Shown here: in pieces, positions 53,001 to 63,619 of the stretch
How the letters are laid out: the number at the start of each line of letters is the position of its first letter
Numbering within the stretch: position 1 is the stretch's first letter
Origin: Ophiocordyceps camponoti-saundersi (nom. inval.)
Taxonomy: Eukaryota > Ascomycota > Sordariomycetes > Hypocreales > Ophiocordycipitaceae
Length of the DNA: 64,000 bases
Assembly: GCA_003339415.1 (NCBI GenBank)
Contig: PDHQ01000068.1
Coordinates: 1 to 64,000, forward strand
Direction: 5' to 3'
Made by a program: the position numbers and the translations under genes
Notes under the pieces: generated by a model
The model's input: the letters and a program-made list of their open reading frames with translations, nothing else
Told to the model about the DNA's origin: nothing
Database searches by the model: none

Positions 53001-54578
53001 AAATATATAGCTATAAATATAACTAACTTTAAAATAAAACTTAGGGGCTTAAGGTATTTTATTTATTTTTAAAATACGCTACTTATATATTTTCTAACTA
53101 TATTATAGTTAGAAAATAAGTATGCGTAAATTACGCTAGCGAAGCAGGCTATAAATTTATATTTTTATTTTTAATATTTCTAAGAAAAATAAAAAACACT
53201 AAATTCCTTACTTACTACGCGTAGTTTTTATATATATATTAAAATAGAAAAATATATAAAGAATTAGTAGCTACCGTAATTTTATTTAAATACGCTAAAA
53301 ATTTATATAGTATACGTAAATTTACGCTACTTTGTAGCTATAAAATATATTTTTTATCGCAAATTTTATAGCTATATTATAAAGATTTAAGAAAAACTAA
53401 AAATATATATAAGCGTAAGCGTAGATTTTATAGCTATACTATTAAATACGTATAAATAAAAATATTCCTAAAGACTTAGTAACCTCTATTATCTAGTTAA
53501 TTTAGTTATATTACCTATATTATTATAATTATTTAATATATTTCTTACTAGGTATTATATAGTTTTACTAAAAGGTACCTTTTATAATTTAATTTAACTA
53601 ATTTACCCTTACATATATATATAATCTATAAAATACTAAAACTATATAATATTTTACTAATTTATAATTTTCTATTTATAATAGCTACACGCCTTATTCC
53701 TAGTATATTATAGGTATTTACACTTATATAAGGTATTATTTAATACTTATAAAATAAATATATTATTTTTTCTTTTTTACTTAATATTTTTATTAGACCT
53801 AGCCTATTTAGTTATAAGCTAAAACTATATATATTTAACTTACTAATATTATTATTAACTGTGGGAATTCCCTAATATTTTAATTTATTAGATTTATTTA
53901 TTCCTTTATTATACTAACTATATTACTTTTTAATTTTAAATTTAGCTATTAGGAAATAATATATTTATATCTAGACTAGATACTAGGTTACCCGTAGTTT
54001 AATAACTTACTAGTAAAATTATAAGATCTCGTGTTCTTTCTTACTATTATACTACTAGCGCTATAAAATTATTTATATTTCTTTTAATACGCGCTATACT
54101 ACCTCTAGCTTTAAAGCTAAAGTTTATTTAACTACTATTTTATAAATTTACTATATTATTTCTTACGGCACCTTACCTATATATATTTTTATAGCATAGC
54201 TATAAAAATATACGCCCTGTAACTACTATTTTATAAATTTAGTATATTATGTCGTCTAATAAGAATGTTTTTATTTTTTATATATACGCGTAGATTTTAT
54301 AGCTATGCTATAAAATACGTATAAATAAAAACATTAATTTTTAAAATTTACGCTATTTTACAGCATATTTTAAAAATAAATAAAATTCCTCCTCTATTAT
54401 TATCTTAATAACTATTATTATTCTAGTTATTATCGCTATTATTATAATTATTATTATCTATTATATAAGGGTTATTATAATTATTATTAAGATAAACTTT
54501 TCGATAACATAATCTTTCCTTGCTTTTTATAATTCTACCTTTATATATTCTCCTATATCTTATCTGCCTAACTTTTAT

Positions 54579-54788
54579 TTAACTATTATTATATATACGT
54601 AATTTTAATTTAAAATTACTACCTAAGGCTACTAACGTTATATTAGTATTATTAATACTACCTAATCTTATAGTAATCTTATTACTATTTAAAACCTTAC
54701 TTATAACTTTAGATATTACTTTTCTTATAATACCTAAATTAAATATATAAAAAATTATAAGGAAAGGGTTATTAATATAATCTAGCAA
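54579..54788 (-). pseudogene. Short open frame of unknown origin (69 codons, TTG at its 5' end)
   Basis: A frame free of stops that opens with TTG rather than ATG, rich in Ile, Asn, Lys and Leu (NKITIRLGSINNTNITLVAL in its middle). It does not resemble a family I know. In a block that may be mitochondrial in origin it could be a decayed piece of an organellar or intron-encoded frame, or chance. The frame can be read a little further upstream without an ATG. Confidence 0.2.
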
Positions 54789-55095
54789 ATTAATACTAAA
54801 CTTACTCTGCTATAAAATAAGCTACTTATAATAAGTTTTATTTACTTAATTTTTTATATATACGCTAAAGCTACCTCCCTGCCTATATATTTTTCTATTA
54901 TAGCGTATATATAAAAAATATACTAGTAAGGAGTGCCTTAATCTAATTTTATATATACTAACATGTTCTCTAATTATAATATAGTTAGAAAATATATAAG
55001 TAGCGTATATTATTTTTTTATATTATTTTTAATATATATTTATTAAAAATATACCTATTATAGTAAGCTACCTATATTTTATAAATTATACTATA

Positions 55096-55178
55096 GCCGC
55101 CTTAAGCCTATAATATTTATATACCGCCGGCTATAGGGGCGGCTATAAGGCGCCTTATAGGCCGCTTATAAGAGGCGG
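55096..55178. repeat. GC-rich palindrome cluster
   Basis: An isolated GC-rich stretch in very AT-rich DNA. It contains the perfect 18-bp palindrome CTATAAGGCGCCTTATAG (about 55143-55160) within a longer imperfect one, and several copies of GGCGGC/GCCGCC. It resembles the GC clusters known from fungal mitochondrial genomes. Confidence 0.6.
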
Positions 55179-55270
55179 CGAAGGGGTAAAAGGAAGGGTA
55201 CCTTAACCTTAGAATAAAAGAAAATTTAAATTACTAAGGCACCCTGCCCTCCCCCCCCCCCTACCCCTAA

Positions 55271-55342
55271 GTAGAGACTTAAACTTAAACTAAGACCTAA
55301 CTATATTATAAATAGTCGCTTTACTAATTAAGCTATACTTAC
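55271..55342 (-). tRNA. Degenerate tRNA-like gene, His(GTG) or Tyr(GTA) before RIP
   Basis: 72 nt fold as 7+2+16+1+17+5+17+7. D arm GCTT/AAGC, anticodon stem ACTAT/ATAGT, T stem CTTAG/TTAAG with loop TTTAAGT (TTCAAGT before RIP). The acceptor (GTAAGTA with TCTCTAC) pairs only partly. The anticodon loop reads TTATAAT; TpG to TpA changes could derive this from TTGTGAT (His) or TTGTAAT (Tyr). Its place after Leu favours His. Probably non-functional. A run of C follows on the plus-strand left side. Confidence 0.5.
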
Positions 55343-55629
55343 TTTTAAAAATATTAAGTAGTTATAAGTATAATAATATATTATATATTTTTATAATTTT
55401 ATTTATATTTACTATTACTATATATTATATAGTAAACGTAAGTATAGCTTATAGTAAAGTAAACTAATAAACCCTATTACTTATATTAAGGTAAATTAAA
55501 TACCTATTAGAGAATACTAAAAATTCCTAATTTACCTATTTAATCTACGATATATTATATTTTTTTAATATTTTACCACGCTAAGCTTATATATTTTTCT
55601 AGCTAGCTTACCTGCTAGCCTGCTTGCCT

Positions 55630-55709
55630 GCGTAAGCGTCCCTGCTAGCTAGCTAGCATATTTTTTATAAAAAAATACGTAGGCAGGCAGGCAGGCAGGC
55701 AGGCAGGCA
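55630..55709. repeat. (GGCA)n microsatellite with an upstream CCTG-rich counterpart
   Basis: Seven AGGC units at 55681-55708 face CCTGC-rich DNA at 55610-55645, so the two can pair into a hairpin. The 20-mer GCGTAAGCGTCCCTGCTAGC at 55630-55649 recurs inverted at 56831-56850. CpA-rich units show little RIP here. Confidence 0.75.
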
Positions 55710-56147
55710 CGGTAGCGCTTATTTTCCTACGTATTTTTTTATAAAAAATATATAGGAAAATATGCTAGTAGCGCTAAAGTTTTATCGAGCTACTAGGAAT
55801 TTTATTCGCGTAGAAAAATATGCTAGCTACCTAGGAATTTTATTTCTAATAAGTAAGTGCGCTAAAACTGCCTAAGGTAGTTATAGATAGAAAAATACGT
55901 GCGTAGTAAAGCTAGAGCTATAAGGAATTTTATTCTTAGCGGGAAAATATATTAGAAAATTTTATACTAAATATTTTTATCGCACCTTAGCGCCTGCTAG
56001 CTTTACTACTAGAAATAAAATTCCTATATAGATTTATCCCTAAAATATTAGTAAAAAATATATAATAATAATAGTTTAGCTATAAGTAGCTTAAAAGCTA
56101 CTACTTTATTAAAATTAAAAAATAAGTAAAATAATAAATTTACTTTT

Positions 56148-56233
56148 ATATATAGTAAGACTTAAACTTATATAAGCTATATTAACTTTTTAGCACCTAA
56201 CGCTACCCCGTATTTTAATTTCGGCATATTTAT
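56148..56233 (-). tRNA. Degenerate class II tRNA-like gene, Leu(TAG)
   Basis: 86 nt with a long variable arm (~18 nt), as in Leu and Ser tRNAs. Acceptor ATAAATA pairs with TATATAT at 6 of 7; TG; D arm CCG...CGG; anticodon arm GTAGC-GTTAGGT-GCTAA with anticodon TAG; T arm ATAAG-TTTAAGT-CTTAC. The text TGCCGAAATT at the D arm is typical of organellar tRNA-Leu. The T loop shows the RIP form TTTAA of TTCAA. Confidence 0.5.
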
Positions 56234-56730
56234 TTATAATATTAAAAGTTAATTAATTATTATTATTATTTTATTATATATTTTTATACGCTAATTTTCC
56301 CCTTTTAAAAAATATATTTTATTTAATTTTATATTAAGAATTTTTATATAGGGCTGCTTTATAAAGCTTAGGTTTAAGGTGCTTCGCTAAGCTTAAGCTT
56401 AAGTTAAGCTTAGAGGGGAATAAAATTACTAAGCTTAAGCTTTATATATTTTTATCTTTTTTTTTATTTATTTTATATATAATTTTATAAAGGGTTTTAG
56501 GAATTATAAGAATTTTAAAAACGTATTTTTTATAAATATATAATAATAATAAAAATTTATAATATTCTTAAAAAACTAGTTTTTTTTATTTTAAGTACTT
56601 ATACTACTATATTTTATAATATAGCTATAGAATACTAAAAAAACTTTAAATATAAAATTTACGCTAGCAAAGTAAGCTATAAAACGTATTTTTCACGCTA
56701 AATTTTTTTAAGCTACTAGTATATTTTCCT

Positions 56731-56765
56731 ATATATTTTTTATAAAAAATATATAGGAAAATAAG
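56731..56765. repeat. Hairpin module
   Basis: TTTTCCTATATATTTT followed by its near-perfect complement. Near-identical modules lie at about 55723-55765 and 59779-59820. Confidence 0.7.
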
Positions 56766-57317
56766 CGCTACTATGCCTGCCTACTAGTATATTTTTCTAT
56801 TATAGCGTATATATAAGAATATATAGGCTGGCTAGCAGGGACGCTTACGCTACCTAGAGGGTATAAAAAATATATAGGTATATTTTCCACGTAGCTACGT
56901 TTTTCCTATTACGAAATAAAATTTCTATAGTAGATATAGCTACGTATTTTTATAAAAATATATAGCGTAGCTTCGATACGCTATTAGGAAAATAACGGCC
57001 GCTAGTAAAGCTAAAGCTTAGGAAAATTAGTAAAATATATAGAGTAGAGCTCCTGAAAAATTACTAGGCTAGAAATACGCTTTCTAGCTCTAGCACGCGC
57101 CTAAATCTTCTATAATATAGGAAAATCGCTCACGACTCCTTAAAATAGTATTAGAGTAAAGCTGAAACTATATATAAAATAAATAAAAAAAATTTATAGA
57201 AACTATATTATATTATATTATATTATACCTATTTATTTTATAAAAACCTTTATTAAATTACTGCTAAATTTATACTTATAGCTATATAATATATATAAGA
57301 TTAAGCTAGCTACTTTT

Positions 57318-57389
57318 AGAACTTATAAAATTTAAACCTATATTTTAATAATTAAAAGTTATATATAATTACCTTTATACTAAAGTCCT
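57318..57389 (-). tRNA. tRNA-Lys(TTT)-like gene
   Basis: 72 nt, 7+2+16+1+17+5+17+7. Acceptor AGGACTT/AAGTTCT pairs at all seven positions (one G-U). Anticodon arm TATAA-CTTTTAA-TTATT, anticodon TTT, the usual Lys loop. T arm ATAGG-TTTAAAT-TTTAT. The D stem is weak (three of four pairs). It lies 5 bp after the Phe-like gene in the direction of reading. Confidence 0.6.
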
Positions 57390-57394
57390 TTTAT

Positions 57395-57466
57395 ACTTAT
57401 AGTAAGACTTAAACTTATAATTAAAATAACTTTAATATTTTACTTAACTAATTAAGCTTTATAAGC
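57395..57466 (-). tRNA. tRNA-Phe(GAA)-like gene, anticodon now AAA
   Basis: 72 nt, 7+2+16+1+17+5+17+7. Acceptor GCTTATA/TATAAGT, D arm GCTT-AATTAGTT-AAGT, anticodon arm AAATA-TTAAAGT-TATTT, T arm ATAAG-TTTAAGT-CTTAC. The loop TTAAAGT is one TpG to TpA step from TTGAAGT, the Phe anticodon GAA. The same kind of change explains the one mismatched T-stem pair. Confidence 0.65.
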
Positions 57467-57471
57467 TTATT

Positions 57472-57543
57472 AAAGATACTAAAAATTAAACTTAAACTTT
57501 TAATATATAAAGTTAATATTTTACTTAATAAAACTATATCCCC
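57472..57543 (-). tRNA. tRNA-Ala(TGC)-like gene, anticodon now TAT
   Basis: 72 nt, 7+2+17+1+17+4+17+7. Acceptor GGGGATA with TATCTTT (three G-U pairs), D arm GTTT...AAAT, anticodon arm TTAAC-TTTATAT-ATTAA, T arm TTAAG-TTTAATT-TTTAG. TTTATAT arises from TTTGCAT (Ala) by two RIP changes; TTCATAT (Met) needs one. Its place directly before Phe favours Ala. Confidence 0.58.
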
Positions 57544-57751
57544 TTTAATATAAGATAAGTTATACTAGTATTAAGTATATAAAATTTAATTATTTTATTA
57601 AAAAAAATACACTCCTTATATAATAATATTAATATTAGCTTAAGAAAAATAGTAGTTTATTTATAAATTACTAAAATTAAGCTAGCTATACTTATACTTA
57701 TATTATATTATATTATAATATTAAACTAAATTAAATAAGCGCTAGGCTTAA

Positions 57752-59619
57752 TAATTTAATATTTATACGCTAGTATGCCTAATATAGTTTAGAACTATCC
57801 TATATATATTCTAAGAGCGGGAAAAACCGGAGAACTCGGAGTAAAACCCTCCCCTTAAGCGTTACCTTAGCTTAAGGCTAAACTAGGTCCGCACCTAGCA
57901 CTCTATACTTTAGGTAAATCTAATAATAATAAGTAACTATAAAGCCGATATTTCCTTTAGAGTAAAGTTTATAATAGTAAAAATACGTATAGTTTAAGTT
58001 TAGTATAGAGTCTATATAGCTACTTATCTTCTTAAGCGTTATCGTTACTATAAACCGAATCTCCGCGCTTAATTATAATATTCTAAATAATCTATTCGAT
58101 TAAGGCTTTATTAATATAACTAAAGAATATATAAAGGTTTTACTAGCTTATAATAAACCTTATAATAGCTAATCTTAAAAAGTAGCTTAATTATTATAGC
58201 GGAGCTATAAATAAGTTTAGAAAGGGGGTTAGAGGTAAAGCTATTATATTCGCTTTTTAGCGTTTCCGCCCCGGCTATTACTAGACTTCGGTTAGCGCTA
58301 AAAAGAGAGGAGGGGTAATATATATAAAATTCTAATTTATAAACCTCCGGGGTTAGAAAATATAAGTATTTTTCGCCTAATCTTACGCCGCTCTTATTTT
58401 AAGGTAAAGTTAACTTTACTTAAAGTAAATCCCCTAATAAAAAAGGTAATAATATAGTCTTTTTCCGTACGCTATAAAGTAAGCTAATTTACCCTTTATA
58501 TATAAAAAAGTAAAATACTAGCTATATTATAGCTTTATTATATAGTATTTAATAATATATCTAAGCTAGTAATATTTAAAATATTATTAAGGTTAAACTT
58601 TTAGCTTATAAAATTCCGTATTAAAAATCTCCGCTTATATTATTATACTTTTATTATAAATCTAATTTACGTTTATTATATTATTAATAATAATTATAAG
58701 GAAACTCCGCTAAGTCCCTAAATAATATCTTTTTACGTATAGTTATATTATTAAAACTTTATTTAATAACTTAATCTTTTTCTAAAAAGCTTCTTTCCCG
58801 CCTTATTATAAAGCTTATATTAGTATTTTTTTTATAATAAAAGTATAACCTTTACTAATTAAGCGTACCTTTTCTCTAAAAATAATATAAAGCTATTTTA
58901 AATTAAACTAAAGCTTATAAATAGTATTTTAAAATATTATTATAATATTACCGCTAAGTAATTTCCTTATAATAAAAGCTTAGCTTTACTTATAAAATTT
59001 ATAATTAATATTTATTATAATTACCTTAAGGCTTTAGATTTAAAGTAAAATAGTAATAAAGTTAAAGCAAATTATAAGCTAACGCTTATATTACTTAAAA
59101 ACTTATTTTTTAATTATTTTCTTTAACGCTTTAGCTATAATTATAGCTTATATCGGAGAAATTCCGCTTCCCCTAAAGCTATAAAAAAAAGAGGAAATTA
59201 TAGCTATAATAGCTAAGGAAATATTTCTAATTAACGGAGTTAGAGTAAGGGGGGCGCCTCCTTAAACCCTCTCGGACTCCGCTACTTATTCGATAATTAC
59301 CTATATGAAGATTAAAATATCCCCCGAAATAATTTTATTAATATTCGCCTTAGCTTTTAATAAGGTAAAAAGTATAATAAACTTTTAAGTCCGAGTTTAC
59401 TATAATTTAGAGTAAAGCTATATTTTAAGTAAAAAATTTTCGTAGTTATAATTAACTTATATAGCGTTACCCTCCCCCTCGGAGTCGCTCCGGGCGCGGC
59501 TTAAGGCTATCGCCGTAAGGTAACGGAAAAAGCGGAGTCCGCTATTAATATAAAAATAAAAAGTCCGTATTCGTATCGCTATAAGCGCAGGATCCGTAAA
59601 ATATATAAGAGTTAATAAT
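57752..59619 (-). mobile_element. Family B element, full copy with a 17-bp target duplication
   Basis: 1868 bp between ATAAGCGCTAGGCTTAA at 57735-57751 and 59620-59636. The tail on the left is TAATTTAATATT. This duplication is long and not low-complexity, so it is the strongest evidence for the borders and insertion mechanism of the family. The copy is among the least RIP-mutated. Confidence 0.92.
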
Positions 59620-59636
59620 ATAAGCGCTAGGCTTAA

Positions 59637-61121
59637 ATTAAATTTTAAGTATAAAAATAAGCGCTTACTTACTATTAAGAATAAAATTTATAGCTTATAT
59701 AAAGGACTTATAGCTTATATAGCGAAGTAGGAATTTTATTCTTAATAGCGTTAAATTTTTATAAAGCTACTAGTATTTTTTTCCTATATATTTTTTATAA
59801 AAAAATATATAGGAAAATTAGCGTAGAAAAATATATAGGCTGCGATAAAAGTATATTTTATTTTAATCTTTAATCGCTTTTTCTAAAGCTAGAAGATAAA
59901 AGTAAAGCGGAGCCTTAAAAGCGAAAATAAAATAAAACTAATATATATAAAAATAAAAAAATTAACTATTATAATAAAGATATACTAGCGGTAACATATA
60001 TTAATATATTATATAACTATCTTATCTATTTAAAATATTAAAAGTATATTTATTAGTAAAAGTATTTTCTAATATTAGAAATTCTAAATTCTGGCAATAA
60101 TTATAAGGATTTTTATTACTTATTATATTTAAGCTTATTAAATAAAGCGTCTTATTACTTTAAGGATATTTTTAATTACTTATACCTTAATAGTAAGGCG
60201 GCCCCTTTTAAAGCTTTAAGATTATTTATACTTTCTTTTAGTAATAAACTAACTTAAGAAGATATTATATATAATAATATTTTTAGCTATTATTATATTT
60301 ATTAACTATAAGATAAATTATAAGCTAAGTTTAATAAATTTAACTAATTATTTTTTATAATAAGCTTTTACTTAATTTTAATATTTAATAATAATAAAGT
60401 AAAGCTTAGATTATATATAATAGTTATTATTATAAGAAATATAATAAAATAAATATTTATTAACTTAATTATAATAGTTATTTTTATTTTTATAATTAGT
60501 TATTTTATATTTATTATAAAGTTTAAGATATTTATAAGTTTTAATAATATATTTAAAATAATAAAAATTATAATATTATTAAGTGCGGAATATATTTAAA
60601 AAAAGCTTTATATAAAAAATATAAATATTAATAGCTAGCTTATTATTATAAAGTTTATTAATATTAAATAGTAATTTAAGGCTAATTATAACCGCTATCT
60701 TAATAAATCTAAGCTAAGCTTTAAATACTTATAAATAAGCTATAAGTATCTTATTAACTTATATTATCTTATTAAGAAAGTTATTATATTCCTTTATAAT
60801 AAAACTTAAAAAAATCTTTTAATAATAATATAATAAATTCTATTAATAATAATTACTTTATTATTAAAAATAAAAATAACTTAGCTAAAGTCCTAAGTAA
60901 ATATAGTTACCTTTTTATTAAAAGTAAATTTAATATTTCTATTATTAAAGTAGTATATAGCTAAGTATAAGTTAAAGTAAGTACTAATATTAATAACTTA
61001 TATATTATTATACGCTATCTTATTTATAATATAATTTATTATATTTATTAAATAAATAATAGTTTTTTTTTATAATATAAGGGAAGCTTTTTTTTAAAGT
61101 TATATAATAAAGTTAAAGTTA
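59637..61121. other. Continuation of the palindrome-rich block, then AT-rich DNA; no gene seen
   Basis: 59640-59830 has the same modules as 53-57 kb: AGGAATTTTATTCTTAATAG and the CCTATATATTTTTTAT hairpin. Beyond 60 kb I see nothing readable. If the mitochondrial reading is right, large rRNA or rps3 remnants might be expected here on the minus strand, but I did not recognise any. Confidence 0.45.
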
Positions 61122-61135
61122 ATATAACCTAAGCT

Positions 61136-63075
61136 AACTTTTATATATTTTATAAACTCTGCGCTTATAGCGATATAGATATAAACTTCTTATTTTTAAA
61201 TTATAAGTAAACTCCGCTCCCTCCGTTACTTTATAATAATAGCTAGCCGCGCCCGGAGTAACTTTAAGGGGAAGGGTAACGCTATATAAATTAATAATAA
61301 CCGCGAAAATTTTTTACTTAAAATATAGCTTTACTTTAAATTATAATAATCTTAAACTTAAAAGTTTACTATATTTATTACCTTATTAGAAGCTAAGGTA
61401 AATATTAATAAGATTATTTTAAGAAATATTTTTATTTTTATATAAGTAATTATCGAATAAGTAGCGGAGTTTAAAAAAGTGCGGGGAGGCGCCCCCCTTA
61501 TTTTAACTTTATTAATTAGTAATATCTTCTTAGCTATTATAGCTATAATTTCCTCTTTTTTCTATAGCTTTAAAAGGAGTAAAACTCTTTTAATATAAGC
61601 TATAATTATAACTAAAACGCTAAAGAAAATTATCGAAAAGTAAATTTTTAGGTAATATAAATAATAGCTTATAATTTACTTTAATTTTATAATTACTTTG
61701 CTTTAAAGTTAAAGCCTTAAAGCGATTATAATAAATATTAACTATAAATTTTATAAGTAAGGCTAAGCTTTTATAATAAGGAAATTACCTTATAATAATA
61801 TTATAATAATATTATAATAATATTATAATAATATTATAATAATATTATAATAATATTATAATAATATTATAATAATATTATAATAATATTTTAAAATACT
61901 ATTTATAAGCTTCGATTAAATTTAAAATAATTTTATATTATTTTTAGAAAAAAAGTATATTTAATTAGTAAAAGTTATACTCTTATTATAAAAAAAGTAT
62001 TAATATAAGCTTTATAATAAAGTAATAAGGAAGCTTTTTAGAAAAAATTAAGTTATTATATAAGGTTTTAATAAAATAATTATATATAAAAAAATATTAT
62101 TCTAAAACTTAGTAAGATTCCCTAATAATTATTATTAATAGCGTAGTAAATATAAATTAAATTTATAATAAAAGTATAATAATATAAGTAGGGATTTTTA
62201 ATACTAAATTATATATATTAAAAGTTTAACTTTTATAATATTTTAAATATTATTAACTTAAATATATAATTAAATATTATATAATAAAGTTATAATATAA
62301 TAAATATTTTATTATTTTATATATAAAAAATAAATTAATTTATTTTATAATTTATAAGAAAAGATTATATTATTAATTTTTTTATTAAAAATTTTATTTT
62401 TAATAAAGTTAACTTTATTTTAAGATAAAAGCGGTATAAGAGTAAGTAAAATATATATATATTACTTAACCCTAAAAGTTTATAAATTAGAACTTTATAT
62501 ATATTACCTTTTCTCCCCTTTTAGCGCTAATTAGAAACTAATAATAGCTAAAATAAAAATGCTAAAAAGCGAATATAATAATACTCCCTTTTTTAACTTA
62601 AACTTTATATTTATTTATAGCTTTATTATAATAATTTAGCTATTTTTTAAAATTAGCTATTATAAAGTTTATTATAAAATAATAAAACTATTATATATTT
62701 TTAAGCTATACTAATAAGGCCTTAATTAATTAAATTATTAAAGCTATTTTAATTAAATATAAAGATTTAATTTATAGCGATAATAATAGCTAGAAAAATA
62801 AGTAAGCTATATAAACTTTATATTAAACTTATTTTATATATATTTTTATTATTATAAAGTTTACTTTAGGGGAAATATTAGCTTCTAAATTACTAATTAA
62901 TACTTAACTTATTAAAAATATAAATTCCTAAGTATAGGCGGGGTTTAACTTAAAGCTAAAGTAATACTTAAAAGAAGGGTTTTATTTTAAATTTTTTAAT
63001 TTTCCCCCTTTTTAAAATATATATAAAATAGTTCTAAGCTATATAAGGTATATTAGTATATAAATATTATTATTT
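61136..63075 (+). mobile_element. Family B element, full copy with an expanded internal repeat
   Basis: 1940 bp. The flanks ATATAACCTAAGCT (61122-61135) and ATATAACATAAGCT (63076-63089) match at 13 of 14 bases. The extra length comes from the repeat at 61791-61888. Confidence 0.83.
61791..61888. repeat. 11-bp minisatellite inside a family B copy
   Basis: About nine units of TTATAATAATA at a place where other B copies have only one or two. Confidence 0.9.
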
Positions 63076-63182
63076 ATATAACATAAGCTTATATTTAATA
63101 TTTTTTTTATTTTATTATTTTTAATTATAATAATTTATTAAAAATAATAATAATAATATTTTTAATTTCTTTATATATAATA

Positions 63183-63619
63183 TAAGGGGGAGCGGAACTC
63201 TTTTAATATAAGCTATAGTTATAGCTAAAGCGCTAAAAAAAACTATTAAAAAGCAAGTTCCTAAATAATATAAGTAATAGCTTACGATTTATTTTAACTT
63301 TATAGCTACTCTGCTCTAAGTTTAAAGCCTTAAAGTAACTATAATAAATATTAACCGCGAACTCCGTAAGCAAGGCTAAGCCCTTATAGTAAGGAAACTA
63401 CCTAGTAGTAATATTATAATAATATTTTAAGATACTATTTATAAGCTCTAGTCTAATTTAAAATAACTTTATACTACTTTTAAAAAAAAGTATATTTAAT
63501 TAATAAAAATTATACTTTTATTATAAAAAAGGTACTAAGATAAGCTTTATAATAAGGTAATAAGGAAGCTTTTTAGAAAAAGATTAAGTTATTAAATAAA
63601 GTTTTAATAATATAATTAT
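63183..63619 (+). mobile_element. Family B fragment, truncated at both ends
   Basis: Begins inside the element at AAGGGGGAGCGGAACTC (equivalent to about 23413 in copy 2) and is interrupted by the next B copy at 63620. The missing 5' part may be a 5' truncation of the kind seen in target-primed retroposition, or later loss. Confidence 0.72.

Larger units (their letters stand above)
53001..57734 (-). other. Palindrome-rich block with tRNA-like genes: probable RIP-mutated nuclear copy of mitochondrial DNA
   Basis: Five cloverleaf-forming sequences lie on the minus strand at 57543-57318 (three in tandem), 56233-56148 and 55342-55271. Their order fits the mitochondrial cluster Ala-Phe-Lys-Leu-(Gln)-His, as recalled for Pezizomycotina. 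Between them are many short hairpins, e.g. TTTTCCTATATATTTT with its complement near 56731-56765, and repeated modules such as TAGGAATTTTATT in both orientations; such mobile palindromes are common in fungal mtDNA. CpA and TpG are more frequent here than in the transposon blocks. No complete mitochondrial protein or rRNA gene was recognised. The block continues at 59637 after the B insertion. Confidence 0.5.

Noticed and set aside
55343..56147. A Gln tRNA between the Leu- and His/Tyr-like genes, expected from the mitochondrial order
   Set aside because: No sequence with the required arms was found on the minus strand.
57544..57734. A further Leu(TAA)- or Met-like tRNA upstream of the Ala-like gene
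   Set aside because: Partial acceptor pairing only; no acceptable T arm or anticodon arm could be drawn.
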